The notes below the pieces were generated by a model that made no database searches, was not told where the DNA came from, and was given only the letters and a program-made list of their open reading frames with translations. Source: Natrialba hulunbeirensis JCM 10989 (GTDB taxonomy: Archaea > Halobacteriota > Halobacteria > Halobacteriales > Natrialbaceae). From it: 64,000 nt of DNA. Both the position numbers and the translations under genes were made by a program. Shown here piece by piece: positions 1 to 7,924 of this stretch (within the stretch, counting starts at the first letter, position 1; each line of letters opens with the position of its first letter). Location of the stretch: NCBI RefSeq assembly GCF_000337575.1, contig NZ_AOIM01000035.1, positions 46,794 to 110,793 on the forward strand, read 5' to 3'.

Positions 1-310
1 TCCGGTAGAGGTGTACCGGCGCTCCGCCCGTGCTGACGTCGACGCGTTGGACGTTTGGCCGGTCTGCGTACCGGTAGGGACGGTTCCCAGCAGTCTCTCG
101 ACCGCTGTCGCCGGCGTGATCGACCGCCAGCACCCGGTGGCTGGTGACGACGACCGTCGCCGACTCGAGTGCGACGCGTCGCTGTTCGGTCTCGCCGTCG
201 TAGCGAAGGCGGTCGAGGGGGTCCACTCGAGGACCAGTGTCGTGGGAGTAGCTACGGTCGCTCCTGGTGTCTCGACTGGTGGCGTCGTCTCCGTTCCTGC
301 GCGTGGCCAT
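1..310 (-). CDS. PH-like-domain protein, N-terminal part (runs off left edge)
   Basis: An open minus-strand frame starts at the ATG complementary to 308-310 and is still open at base 1, so at least 103 codons are visible and the C-terminus is missing. After about 28 polar residues it reads VDPLDRLRYDGETEQRRVAL, then ATVVVTSHRVLAVDH and ADRPNVQRVDVSTGG. The 'TSHRVLA' strand followed by 'ADRPNV..V' is what I know from haloarchaeal membrane proteins with a bacterial-PH-like domain. The first 28 residues look disordered, and a GTG at codon 29 is an alternative start. It is divergent from the gene at 449. Role unknown. The reading frame is solid; the family is inferred. Confidence 0.6.
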   Translation of the reverse strand, partial: MATRRNGDDATSRDTRSDRSYSHDTGPRVDPLDRLRYDGETEQRRVALESATVVVTSHRVLAVDHAGDSGRETAGNRPYRYADRPNVQRVDVSTGGAPVHLYR

Positions 311-448
311 CGGTTCGTCTCGCTCGTGAGTGCACCAACTGGACCCAAGTACGCTGTGGCGTTCTGCTGTGCGTGCGAACGGACGATTCCTGCGACCGGC
401 CACGACGGACGCGATACTTTCTCGGTGCTCCACCGGTTACGGTCGGCC

Positions 449-718
449 ATGACTGAGTCGACGGTTCGGTGCTGGCTGGTCGAACGCGAGTTCGGGACGC
501 GAAATATCGTGACGCTCGTGTACGCGACGCCCGATGGCTCGCGCTATCAGCAGCGCGAACGCTCCTCGACTGCACTGCGAACAGGCTCGGCGGTGACTGC
601 CGCGGTGAGTGTTCCCGAGGAAGACCTCGAACCAGTCGAGGACGAGCAAACCCGCGAGCGCTACGCCGCGGAGGTCGACCGTGTAACCGACCAGTACGAG
701 CCTGACGAGCCGATCTGA
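449..718 (+). CDS. Conserved haloarchaeal small protein (89 aa)
   Basis: The frame is open further upstream, but the conserved-looking part begins at this ATG with TESTVRCWLVEREF, followed by a beta-rich stretch (NIVTLVYATPDGSRY) and an acidic helical tail ending in YEPDEPI. It resembles small uncharacterised haloarchaeal proteins of about 85-95 residues. No membrane segment, signal peptide or catalytic motif is visible. It precedes the ABC transporter by 92 nt but has its own spacing, so co-transcription is uncertain. The upstream in-frame extension overlaps the oppositely oriented gene at 1-310 and is rejected. Confidence 0.65.
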   Translation: MTESTVRCWLVEREFGTRNIVTLVYATPDGSRYQQRERSSTALRTGSAVTAAVSVPEEDLEPVEDEQTRERYAAEVDRVTDQYEPDEPI

Positions 719-777
719 CTGGCTGCTGTAGTTTCTTCCTTTCAATCTGGTGTGTGGATTATCTCTCACAAGTGGCA

Positions 778-787
778 ACTCTTATCG
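778..787 (+). promoter_or_regulatory. TATA-like box for the ABC transporter operon
   Basis: The box ctcttatcgg lies about 28 nt upstream of the ATG at 811. This is the spacing expected for a leaderless archaeal mRNA, and it is a main reason for choosing 811 over the upstream GTG at 754. Confidence 0.45.
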
Positions 788-810
788 GTGAACGTGCTGA
801 TGGGTCAGCC

Positions 811-1737
811 ATGCCCGCACTCCGCGTCGACGACCTGACGAAATCTTACGGTCAGACGCTCGCGCTCGACGACCTCTCCTTCGAGGTCCGTGAGGGCGAG
901 GTCTTCGGCTTTCTCGGCCCGAACGGCGCAGGCAAGTCGACCACGATCAATGTCGTCCTCGACTTTATCCGCCCGACCGCCGGCCGCGTCGAGGTGCTCG
1001 GCCGCAACGCACAGGCCCACAGCCGCGATATCCGCTCGCGGACCGGCGTCCTCCCCGAAGGGTATCGCACCTACGACCGGCTCACCGCTCGCCAGCATCT
1101 CGAGTTCGCCATCGAATCGAAGGGGGCTGACGACGATCCGGAAGCCCTCCTCGAGCGGGTCGATCTGGCAGACGCGATCGACAAAAAGGCCGGCGGCTAC
1201 TCGAAGGGGATGGCCCAGCGACTCATGCTCGCGATGGCCCTCGTCGGCGAGCCCGACCTGCTGATCTTGGACGAGCCCTCGACGGGGCTCGATCCCAACG
1301 GTGCCCGCGAGATGCGCGAAATCGTCCGCGAGGAGAACGCCCGCGGCGCGACGGTGTTCTTCTCGAGCCACAGCATGGAGCAGGTCGAAGCAGTCTGTGA
1401 CCGTGTTGGTATCCTCCGGAACGGCGAGATGGTCGCCGTCGACTCCGTCGAGGGGCTTCGTGACTCGGTCAGCGGCGGCACGACGCTTCGGATTACGGTC
1501 GACCGCATCGACGACGAGGCGGTGCAGTCCGTTCGCGCTCTCTCGGATGTCTCGACCGTCACCATCGGATCGGAACAGCCACCGACGATCACCGCGCAGG
1601 TCGAGGGCTCGAAGACCGCTGTGCTCACCGCACTGGAGGACCACGGCGTCGACGTTCGGGACTTCTCGACGGAGGAAGCCTCGCTCGAAGACGTCTTCCA
1701 GTCGTACACGACGGGAACGGAGGTGCACGCGCGATGA
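811..1737 (+). CDS. ABC transporter ATP-binding protein
   Basis: This is a 308-aa CcmA/NatA-type ATPase that would energise the membrane partner encoded next. Visible motifs are Walker A GPNGAGKST near residue 36, the signature YSKGMAQRL, Walker B LLILDEPSTGLDP and the H-loop SSHSMEQV. The C-terminal ~80 residues form the extra domain usual in ABC-2 exporters. The start at 811 (MPALRVDDLTKSYG) is set by the TATA box and by family length. Its stop overlaps the permease start (ATGA), so the two are translationally coupled. Substrate unknown; NatA-like drug, sodium or copper-type exporters share this architecture. Confidence 0.92.
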   Translation: MPALRVDDLTKSYGQTLALDDLSFEVREGEVFGFLGPNGAGKSTTINVVLDFIRPTAGRVEVLGRNAQAHSRDIRSRTGVLPEGYRTYDRLTARQHLEFAIESKGADDDPEALLERVDLADAIDKKAGGYSKGMAQRLMLAMALVGEPDLLILDEPSTGLDPNGAREMREIVREENARGATVFFSSHSMEQVEAVCDRVGILRNGEMVAVDSVEGLRDSVSGGTTLRITVDRIDDEAVQSVRALSDVSTVTIGSEQPPTITAQVEGSKTAVLTALEDHGVDVRDFSTEEASLEDVFQSYTTGTEVHAR

Positions 1738-2693
1738 GCACTGACGTTGGGTCCGGCGCTGGACCTGATACGACCGCAACCGACGCTGGAGCTGGCGCGA
1801 CGGCAGGCGGCTCGCCGAGCAGTTCGATCAACCCGGCGAGTGTCCGCGCGGTTGCGAAGAAAGACTTTCGGGATTCGATTCGTTCGTGGGTGTTCTGGGG
1901 GCTGAGCGTCTTTTTCTTCACCCTGCTGGTTGCGACGACGGGCGTCATCTCCTACTTCGGTGAAGATATCGCTGCGCAGGGGGAGACGACGGAGGCGCTC
2001 GTGGCCATGGTCAACGGGATCACGCGGCTGGTTATCCCGCTGATCGCGCTGATCCTCGGCTGGAAGGCCATCGCTGGTGAGCGCGAGTCGGGGAGCATCA
2101 AGGTCCTGCTCTCGCTTCCTCACTCCCGGAAGGACGTGCTTCTCGGGAAGCTCATTGGACGGGCCGCTGTGCTTTCGGTCTCGCTCATCGTCGGTTTCGT
2201 GCTCGCGGCGCTCGTCGTCGTCGCGCTGCTCGGAAGCTTCGATATCGTCGACTACGGTGGGCTCCTCGTGATGTCGATCATCTACGGGCTCGCCTACACG
2301 AGTATCGCGGTTGCCGTCTCGTCGCTGACGCGCTCGACGACCGTTGCTGGTGCGGGGATGATCGGCATCTTCGTCCTCTTCTACATTCTCTGGGATACCA
2401 TGCTCGTCGCGTTCATGACGCTGATGAATATGGGCTACTTGCCGGAAGGTGAAACGACCGCACAGGTCATGCTGTTCTTCAACAGCCTCGATCCAGGAAT
2501 GGCTTACCAGAACGTCCTCTCGCTGGTGACGTCGGTGGGTGACCTCGACGGACAGACGGTGATGATGCTCGAAAACATGTTCGGTAGCGTGCCGTTCTAT
2601 CTGCAGGATTGGTTCGCGTTCGTCATCCTGCTGGCCTGGATCGTCGTGCCGATCGCGATTGCGCTCTTCCGGTTCGATCGGGTCGACCTGTAG
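1734..2693 (+). CDS. ABC-2 type transporter permease
   Basis: 319 aa. After ~35 low-complexity Gly/Ala/Thr residues comes RAVAKKDFRDSIRSWVFWGL, the cytoplasmic lead-in typical of ABC-2 (NosY-like) permeases. About six hydrophobic segments follow, ending with WFAFVILLAWIVVPIAIALF. The motif GERESGSIKVLLSLPHSRKDVLLGK between TM2 and TM3 is diagnostic of the family and probably contacts the ATPase. It overlaps the upstream ATPase by 4 nt, forming a two-gene exporter operon. No periplasmic-type binding protein is nearby, consistent with export. Substrate not predictable. Confidence 0.9.
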   Translation: MSTDVGSGAGPDTTATDAGAGATAGGSPSSSINPASVRAVAKKDFRDSIRSWVFWGLSVFFFTLLVATTGVISYFGEDIAAQGETTEALVAMVNGITRLVIPLIALILGWKAIAGERESGSIKVLLSLPHSRKDVLLGKLIGRAAVLSVSLIVGFVLAALVVVALLGSFDIVDYGGLLVMSIIYGLAYTSIAVAVSSLTRSTTVAGAGMIGIFVLFYILWDTMLVAFMTLMNMGYLPEGETTAQVMLFFNSLDPGMAYQNVLSLVTSVGDLDGQTVMMLENMFGSVPFYLQDWFAFVILLAWIVVPIAIALFRFDRVDL

Positions 2694-2736
2694 AGCGACG
2701 CTTTCGCATTACCTTTTGTAGAGCGCGCCTTCCGCG

Positions 2737-3138
2737 TCACCCTTCGAAGTGGCTCACCCGCTCGGGTTCGATCGAGATGATGACGCGCTCGCTCTGGATC
2801 GGACTTTGATACTCGTCGTTGCCCGTGTAGCGCTGTGAGAGTTCGTCGATGTGTTCGCGAGCGTTCTCGGTCGTCACTTCGTCCACCGTCCCCGTCACTG
2901 AGAGCATCCGATACGGGTTGTCGGGATCGGTCATACTCACGGCGACGCGGGCGTCGTTACGTGCGTTTTTCTCCTTGCGCCGGTCACGCTCGGTGTTGAC
3001 GAGCAGCCGATCCGTGTCGGCGTCGTAGTCGATCCACACCGGCGTCACGTGTGGTGCGCCGTCCGGTAGCAGCGTGGCGACGTGAGCGAACGTTTCCTTC
3101 TCGAACAGATCCTGGAAGTCGTCGGGGATCGAAGCCAT
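2737..3138 (-). CDS. PPOX-class (pyridoxamine 5'-phosphate oxidase-like) F420/FMN-binding protein
   Basis: 133 aa. The fold is recognised from FAHVATLLPDGAPHVTPVWIDYD, then LLVNTERDRRKEKNARNDARV and a C-terminal RYTG..YQ segment. Proteins of this class bind FMN or F420 and reduce small substrates. The TPVWIDYD and 'N.ERDRRK.KN' elements are typical of the F420-dependent Rv1155-like branch. Start MASIPDDF at 3138 is preferred because a TATA-like GACTTAG lies about 30 nt upstream; MDHMASIP at 3147 is possible. Longer upstream frames run into the divergent promoter region. The physiological substrate is unknown. Confidence 0.85.
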   Translation of the reverse strand: MASIPDDFQDLFEKETFAHVATLLPDGAPHVTPVWIDYDADTDRLLVNTERDRRKEKNARNDARVAVSMTDPDNPYRMLSVTGTVDEVTTENAREHIDELSQRYTGNDEYQSPIQSERVIISIEPERVSHFEG

Positions 3139-3305
3139 GTGATCCATACATCGCTTCGGTACTAAGTCGCGTGCCCCACATTGGTAGGTAGGATTTACTA
3201 CACAGCGGTCTTCTCCGGTGCAGTCGGTCTTTCGCTGAATGATTCCCCGGTGCAGCCGACCAGTTACCGATCGAAATATATTCGGTAACGAACACATCTG
3301 ATCTA

Positions 3306-3392
3306 ATGTCGGATAATCCAATCCTCCTGCGACTCAATCTGATTATCGCGCTGTTGAGCGGGCTCCTCGTTCTGGAGCTCATCTCTATACTA
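3306..3392 (+). pseudogene. 5' part of a small two-TM membrane protein gene interrupted by the tnpB element
   Basis: ATG at 3306 opens a 29-codon segment (MSDNPILLRLNLIIALLSGL then LVLELISIL) that is one clear hydrophobic helix. A TATA-like aaatatattc lies about 27 nt upstream. Beyond 3392 the frame enters the left end of the IS and changes to hydrophilic, non-homologous sequence ending at 3503. The matching 3' part lies at 4821-4925 in the same frame. Joining the two gives a 63-aa protein with two membrane helices. Confidence 0.7.
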
Positions 3393-3506
3393 GAGAAACA
3401 AGGGCGAGTACCCCGACCCACCGAGGTCGGGGGTGAAGCCCGACACTCGGCCAACCTATCAACCGTATTCCATACCTTTACAAGACCGCAGTACGACGAT
3501 TAGGGT

Positions 3507-4778
3507 ATGCAGAAGTCGCTGACCAAAACACTCGTCTTCCAACTCCAACCCGACGAGGACGGTCAGCGACTTCTGGATGACGCCTTCCTTGAAGCCCGGC
3601 GCGTGTACAACGAAACGATCTGGCGAGCAAAGAACGGTGAGGACTGGGACGAGATTCGACAGGACTTGGAGTCTGACGCCAACCTCGTGAACAACACCGC
3701 ACAACTCGTCGTACAGAAATCACTGGAAGCGATGGAGAACTACTACGAGTACGACGACTATAACCAACCCAGCCACACCAAAGACGGCACATACCCGCTC
3801 CGGTCGAACTACGAAGAAGGCTACAACCTGTTCCTCAAAGACGACTGCATCCGCTATCGGGTCAGTGCGAAACCGTACAACCCGGTGAAGGGGACACTCA
3901 GTGGCTCGCTCGACTCTCTTGAACAACTCCGCCAAGCAATCCAATCCGATGAGTGGCGTGTTGGAACGGCGGAAGCGATGCAGCGGAACGGAAACTACGA
4001 ACTCCACATCAACATCACCCACACCGAAATCGAAGTCCAAGACAAAGCGGAGTCACGAACAGTGGTTGGTGTGGATAGTAACGAGGACTGTATTGCTCTC
4101 GCTGCCCTCCACGAGAACGACATTGTTGACTCGGTGGTCATCGACTTCCCTGAAATCAAGAAAGAACGGCATCGGTACTTCACGATGCGAAAGCGGATGC
4201 AGAACGCCGGGAAGTCGTCATTTGATCGGGCGTTCGAGCAGAAGGAGGAACGGTTCGTTCACGACCAACTCCACAAAGTCTCTCGACAAGTCGTGGAGTG
4301 GGTGTCACTGTTCGAAACTCCCGTCATCGTCTTTGAAGACCTCAAAGAGATGCGGGACTCGATTGACTATGGCACCCGGATGAACCGTCGCCTCCACTCA
4401 CTTCCGTTCCGTAAACTTCGGGACTTCATCACGTACAAAGCCGCGTTCCAAGGCATCCCGAGCGAGGAGATCAACCCTGAATACACGAGTCAGGCGTGTT
4501 CACTTACCAAGTGTGAGCATACGACTCGTGCAAACCGGAACAAGAAGCGATTCAAGTGCGTAGAGTGTGGCCGCCAAGACCACGCTGACCGGAACGCGGC
4601 CATCAACATCGCCAAGAAAGAGTTGGAGAAACTGGATAGGAATGTGCCTGCTCTCAAGACGCTTCCCACTGTGCGGAAGTTGCGACGGCAGGCATCGGGC
4701 TGTGTGGACCAGCCGACCGTGACCCACGACACCGCCAGAGGTCATCATGCCGATGGTGTCGCGGGTGTGTCAGACTAA
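3507..4778 (+). CDS. tnpB: RNA-guided endonuclease TnpB family protein
   Basis: 423 aa, full length. RuvC-I Asp is in VVGVDSNEDCIAL, RuvC-II Glu in PVIVFEDLKEMRD and RuvC-III Asp in GRQDHADRNAAINIAKK. The zinc ribbon is CSLTKC...CVEC, with a C-x4-C first half. The N-terminus (KTLVFQLQPDEDGQRLL) is the usual wedge/HTH start. Characterised TnpB proteins are nucleases guided by an omega RNA from the element's right end, and they help retain the element at the donor site. No key residue is missing. With tnpA absent, movement would need a transposase supplied in trans. Confidence 0.92.
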   Translation: MQKSLTKTLVFQLQPDEDGQRLLDDAFLEARRVYNETIWRAKNGEDWDEIRQDLESDANLVNNTAQLVVQKSLEAMENYYEYDDYNQPSHTKDGTYPLRSNYEEGYNLFLKDDCIRYRVSAKPYNPVKGTLSGSLDSLEQLRQAIQSDEWRVGTAEAMQRNGNYELHINITHTEIEVQDKAESRTVVGVDSNEDCIALAALHENDIVDSVVIDFPEIKKERHRYFTMRKRMQNAGKSSFDRAFEQKEERFVHDQLHKVSRQVVEWVSLFETPVIVFEDLKEMRDSIDYGTRMNRRLHSLPFRKLRDFITYKAAFQGIPSEEINPEYTSQACSLTKCEHTTRANRNKKRFKCVECGRQDHADRNAAINIAKKELEKLDRNVPALKTLPTVRKLRRQASGCVDQPTVTHDTARGHHADGVAGVSD

Positions 4779-4820
4779 TCCACGAGAAGCCACGGGCCAC
4801 CGCGCCCGTGGCGGTTCACT
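4680..4820 (+). ncRNA. Putative omega RNA (reRNA) at the right end of the tnpB element
   Basis: By analogy with characterised IS200/IS605 elements, the guide RNA scaffold should overlap the 3' end of tnpB and finish at the right end. Its guide would be the flanking sequence starting near 4821. The sequence shows a strong hairpin at 4790-4811 immediately before the inferred border. The RNA 5' end cannot be read from sequence, so the interval is approximate. Confidence 0.4.
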
Positions 4821-4925
4821 CTTCCGTCAGACGTAGTGTTCCCGCTAGCTGTGATTACGTTACCACTGCTCTTTCCAGTCGCCGTTATCGCGGTTGTCCG
4901 ACTCGCAGTCGGTGCAACTACGTAG
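4821..4925 (+). pseudogene. 3' part of the interrupted two-TM membrane protein gene
   Basis: Directly after the IS right end, in the same frame as 3306-3392, the sequence reads LPSDVVFPLAVITLPLLFPV then AVIAVVRLAVGATT and stop at 4923-4925. It is a second hydrophobic helix with a positive C-terminal end and has no start codon or promoter of its own. It completes the protein begun at 3306. The two halves could be expressed as one only after precise excision of the element. Confidence 0.65.
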
Positions 4926-5056
4926 ATTTGACTTTGTCGAACATATCACTGAACGGTCTGTTCTAGTGGGAGTGCTGAATACAGAGAACAGTTCCATCGC
5001 TCATCAGTCGTTGGCTGTGAGCGACTCAGCGGGTGAGTTTCCCAGACAACAACTGG

Positions 5057-5479
5057 TCAGTCTTCGTTCGAGAGTGGTACGATAGTCAGCGGAATCTGCG
5101 TCTGTTCCGCGAGTTGCTCGGTCGTCCGTCCGAAGATTGTTGCCTCGAGTTGTCCGGCACCACTCTGTCCGACGAGAATTAGATCCGCATCAATTTCAGC
5201 AGCATACGCCAGCAAGGCATCAGCAGGGTCGCCTCGACGAACTTCGGCCGTGATGTCGTCATTCCCGGTTGTTTTTGTAATGTTTTCAATGAGGGTCGCC
5301 TTCGCCTGATTCAGTTCATCCACTTCGGTGACGCTGAACCGCATCGGGTTCGCCGTCGAATCGACAACCGTGATGACGTGGAGGGTTGCCCCAACAGCTT
5401 GCGACAGTTCGACAGCGTGTTCAAGCGCTTTCTGTGCGAAGTCACTCCCATCTACGCCAACCAGAAGCGTATCGTACAT
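5057..5479 (-). CDS. Universal stress protein (UspA family)
   Basis: 140 aa, a single Usp domain starting MYDTLLVGVDGSDFAQKALE. The ATP-binding loop GQSGAGQLEATIFGRTTEQL near residue 107 matches the G-2x-G-9x-G(S/T) pattern of nucleotide-binding Usps, and it ends PLTIVPL as usual. The frame continues 41 residues upstream into a Thr/Arg simple-sequence repeat, but that extension is not protein-like and the second Met is the conventional start. It stands alone between the IS scar and ligA. Likely a cytoplasmic ATP-binding stress factor. Confidence 0.9.
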   Translation of the reverse strand: MYDTLLVGVDGSDFAQKALEHAVELSQAVGATLHVITVVDSTANPMRFSVTEVDELNQAKATLIENITKTTGNDDITAEVRRGDPADALLAYAAEIDADLILVGQSGAGQLEATIFGRTTEQLAEQTQIPLTIVPLSNED

Positions 5480-5510
5480 GTGAAATCGTTGTACACCAAT
5501 CCGCTTCGGC

Positions 5511-5625
5511 GTTCTGGTTGCCGTCTTCGTTCCAGTTGCCGTTCTCGTCCCCGTTCTGGTTGCCGTTCTCGTTCTCGTCCTCGTCCCCGTCTCCGTCCCC
5601 ATTTTCGTCCCAATCCCCGTTCTAG
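5511..5625. repeat. Short-period simple repeat upstream of the Usp gene
   Basis: The stretch is built from degenerate hexamer-type units of the form gttctggttgcc, gttctcgt and ccgtctcc. On the minus strand one frame would read Asp/Glu/Asn/Gly-rich, but it has a stop just upstream and no start, so I do not call it a gene. It lies where the Usp promoter should be, so unit number could affect expression. Confidence 0.6.
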
Positions 5626-5649
5626 ACTCGCCACCACCGATCCACTCTC

Positions 5650-7746
5650 CTACGATCCAAGATCGATCCCACGCTCTGCCAGCAGCTCGCGGAACTCGCC
5701 CTCGTCGATGATCGGCACGTCGTTTTCCTCGGCGTCCTCGCGCTTCGTCGCACCCGGATTCTCGCCGACGATGAGGTAGTCCGTATTCCCAGATACACTT
5801 CCTGTCGCGTTCGCGCCGTGGGCTTCAACCGTCTCCTGAGCCTCGCTGCGGGTCACATCGGCGAGCGACCCCGTAAAGACGAACGTCAGACCGTCGAGTT
5901 CGTCGCCGCCGGACTCGAGTACCGTCTCCTGTGGCGAGACGTGAGCGAGAATGTCGGCCACTGCTGCGGCGTTCGCCTCGCTCGCGAAGAACTCGTGAAT
6001 CGTCTCCGCGACTGTCTCGCCCACGTCGTCGACGCCCTCGAGTGCCGCCGGGTCGTCCTCGGCGGCCTCACGGACCGCCTCGAACGTGCCGAACTCGCGG
6101 GCGAGTTCGCGTGCCGTCGTCGGTCCCACGTGGGGGATACCAAGTGCTGAGAGGAAGTCAGCGAGCGGCGGCTCGCGGCTGGCGTCGATCTCCGACAGGA
6201 GGTTCTCGGCGCTGGTTTCACCCCAGCCCTCAAGTGTGGTCAGATCTTCGCGCTCGAGTTCGTAGAGGTCGGCAATAGACTCGACGAGTCCGGCGTCGAC
6301 GAGTTGGCGGACGCTCTGTTCGCCGAGGCCCTCCAGATCGAGGCCGCCGTCGCTCGCGTAGTACTCGATAGAGCGCCGAAGCTGGGCATCACAGGCCAAT
6401 CCACCGGTACAGAACGCCATCGGCCCGTCACGTTCGATCGCGCTGTCGCAGACGGGACAGTGGTCGGGGAGTTCGTAGTGACTCTCGGGTTCGTTCTCCG
6501 CCCCCTTCTCGATGACTTCCTCGACGTAGGGAATCACGTCGCCCGCACGCTGGACGCGAACCGTGTCGCCGATATCGACGTTTTTCTCGGCGATTTCCTC
6601 GGGGTTGTGCAAACTCGCACGCGAGACGGTGACGCCGCCGACGTCGACCGGTTCGAGCAGGGCGACGGGCGTTACCCGACCGGTACGACCGATCTGGACG
6701 GCCACGTCGGCAATCGGAGTCACTTCGGCACGGGCGGGGAACTTGTAGGCGAAGGCGTAGCGGTCGTGTCTGGCCGTTCGGCCGAGTTCCTCGCGAGCGT
6801 CGCGGTCGTCGACCTTGATCACGGTGCCGTCGATTTCGTAGTTCAGGTCGTCTCGGGCCTCGAGCATCCGGTCGCGGTACGCGATGGCGTCGTCGATGTC
6901 GTCGACAATCTCGACATGGTCCGTGACTCGCAGGCCGAACTCGGGGAACCGCTCGAGTTCCTCGCGATGGCTGTCCTCGAGTTCACTCGCTGCGAGCACG
7001 TCGAAGTAGAAGACGTCGAGCGGGCGCTCGGCGACGATTTCGGGGTCGAGCTGGCGGATGGTGCCAGCGGTCGCGTTGCGCGGGTTGGCGAAGGGGTCCT
7101 CGCCGCGTTCGATTCGCTCGCGGTTGTGCTCCTGAAAGGCGTCTTTCGGCATGAAGACCTCGCCGCGGACCACGAGGAAGTCGGGGTAGTCGCCGTGGAG
7201 TTTCTGTGGAACCGAGCCGATGGTGCGGGCGTTTTGCGTCACGTCGTCGCCTTCGCGGCCGTCGCCGCGGGTGACGGCGCGTTGGAGGCTGCCGTCCTCG
7301 TAGACGAACTCCATCGAGACGCCGTCGAACTTGGGCTCACAGACGTAGTCGACCGCTCCGACCTCGCGCCGGACGCGCTCGTCGAACTCACGAACATCGG
7401 CCTCCTCGCCGCTCTGGTCGATCGAGAGCATCGGTGCCTCGTGGTCGACCGTCTCGAAGGCCTCGATCGGTTCGCCGCCGACGCTCCTCGTTGGACTGTC
7501 GGGGTGACTGCAATCGAATGCGGACTCGAGTACCTGCAGTCGCTCGAACAGCGCGTCGTAGGTCCGGTCGGCGATGAGCGGGTCGTTTTCGACGTAGTAC
7601 CGGCGGTCGTGTTCGCGGATGGCCTCGCGGAGCAACTCGACCTGCTCGCGGACCTCGGCCTCGGTGAGGTCATCGACCGGATCGAATTCGGTCGACGGAT
7701 TCCGAAGGTAGGGGTTCTCGTCGGCGTCCGAATCGGCGGCTGGCAT
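5650..7746 (-). CDS. ligA: NAD-dependent DNA ligase
   Basis: 698 aa, full length for LigA. In order: N-terminal Ia domain (RRYYVENDPLIADRTYDALF), the adenylation site CEPKFDG with catalytic Lys (KxDG), an OB-fold (RTGRVTPVALLEPVDVGG), a four-Cys zinc finger (CPVC...C...C), helix-hairpin-helix repeats (GLGEQSVRQLV, GWGETSAENLL, GVDDVGETVAETI), and a C-terminal BRCT domain (LTFVFTGSLADVTRSEA). It seals nicks using NAD+. This bacterial-type ligase is known in haloarchaea beside the ATP-dependent LigA and is generally viewed as an ancient acquisition. Start MPAADSDADEN gives the acidic haloarchaeal N-terminus. Confidence 0.97.
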   Translation of the reverse strand: MPAADSDADENPYLRNPSTEFDPVDDLTEAEVREQVELLREAIREHDRRYYVENDPLIADRTYDALFERLQVLESAFDCSHPDSPTRSVGGEPIEAFETVDHEAPMLSIDQSGEEADVREFDERVRREVGAVDYVCEPKFDGVSMEFVYEDGSLQRAVTRGDGREGDDVTQNARTIGSVPQKLHGDYPDFLVVRGEVFMPKDAFQEHNRERIERGEDPFANPRNATAGTIRQLDPEIVAERPLDVFYFDVLAASELEDSHREELERFPEFGLRVTDHVEIVDDIDDAIAYRDRMLEARDDLNYEIDGTVIKVDDRDAREELGRTARHDRYAFAYKFPARAEVTPIADVAVQIGRTGRVTPVALLEPVDVGGVTVSRASLHNPEEIAEKNVDIGDTVRVQRAGDVIPYVEEVIEKGAENEPESHYELPDHCPVCDSAIERDGPMAFCTGGLACDAQLRRSIEYYASDGGLDLEGLGEQSVRQLVDAGLVESIADLYELEREDLTTLEGWGETSAENLLSEIDASREPPLADFLSALGIPHVGPTTARELAREFGTFEAVREAAEDDPAALEGVDDVGETVAETIHEFFASEANAAAVADILAHVSPQETVLESGGDELDGLTFVFTGSLADVTRSEAQETVEAHGANATGSVSGNTDYLIVGENPGATKREDAEENDVPIIDEGEFRELLAERGIDLGS

Positions 7747-7924
7747 CGTTGTCGGAGCTATCGAACTCCCCCTTCCTAAAGTCGCTGACTCGGAACGTCG
7801 GTTGCCGTTCGTTGCTCACCGCAGTGGGTTCGTCGCTCGCTCTGGCGGGGTCGGCTGTGCGGTGGGTGTCTGCGGGGACGGATACCCAGTCCTTTACCCG
7901 CTTGCACCTCTTAGATACGAGTAG

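Larger units (their letters stand above)
3393..4820 (+). mobile_element. IS200/IS605-superfamily element, tnpB-only (IS1341 type)
   Basis: The element contains an intact tnpB but no tnpA. The left end has a hairpin CCCCGACC (3411-3418) / GGTCGGGG (3425-3432). The right end has CCACGGGC (4790-4797) / GCCCGTGG (4804-4811), each with a 6-nt loop beginning cacc. There are no terminal inverted repeats or target duplication, as expected for this superfamily. Boundaries were placed by restoring the frame of the interrupted membrane gene: 1428 nt, a multiple of three. They could be off by a few bases. Confidence 0.8.

Noticed and set aside
4894..5085. 63-codon frame on the + strand after the IS
   Set aside because: No start region, no protein-like pattern, and it overlaps the end of the interrupted membrane gene in another frame and the Usp gene on the other strand.
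6304..7779. 491-codon open frame on the + strand
   Set aside because: It is exactly antisense to ligA, and its composition (Val/Asp/Leu repeats) is the usual mirror of an acidic haloarchaeal gene. No domain is recognisable.
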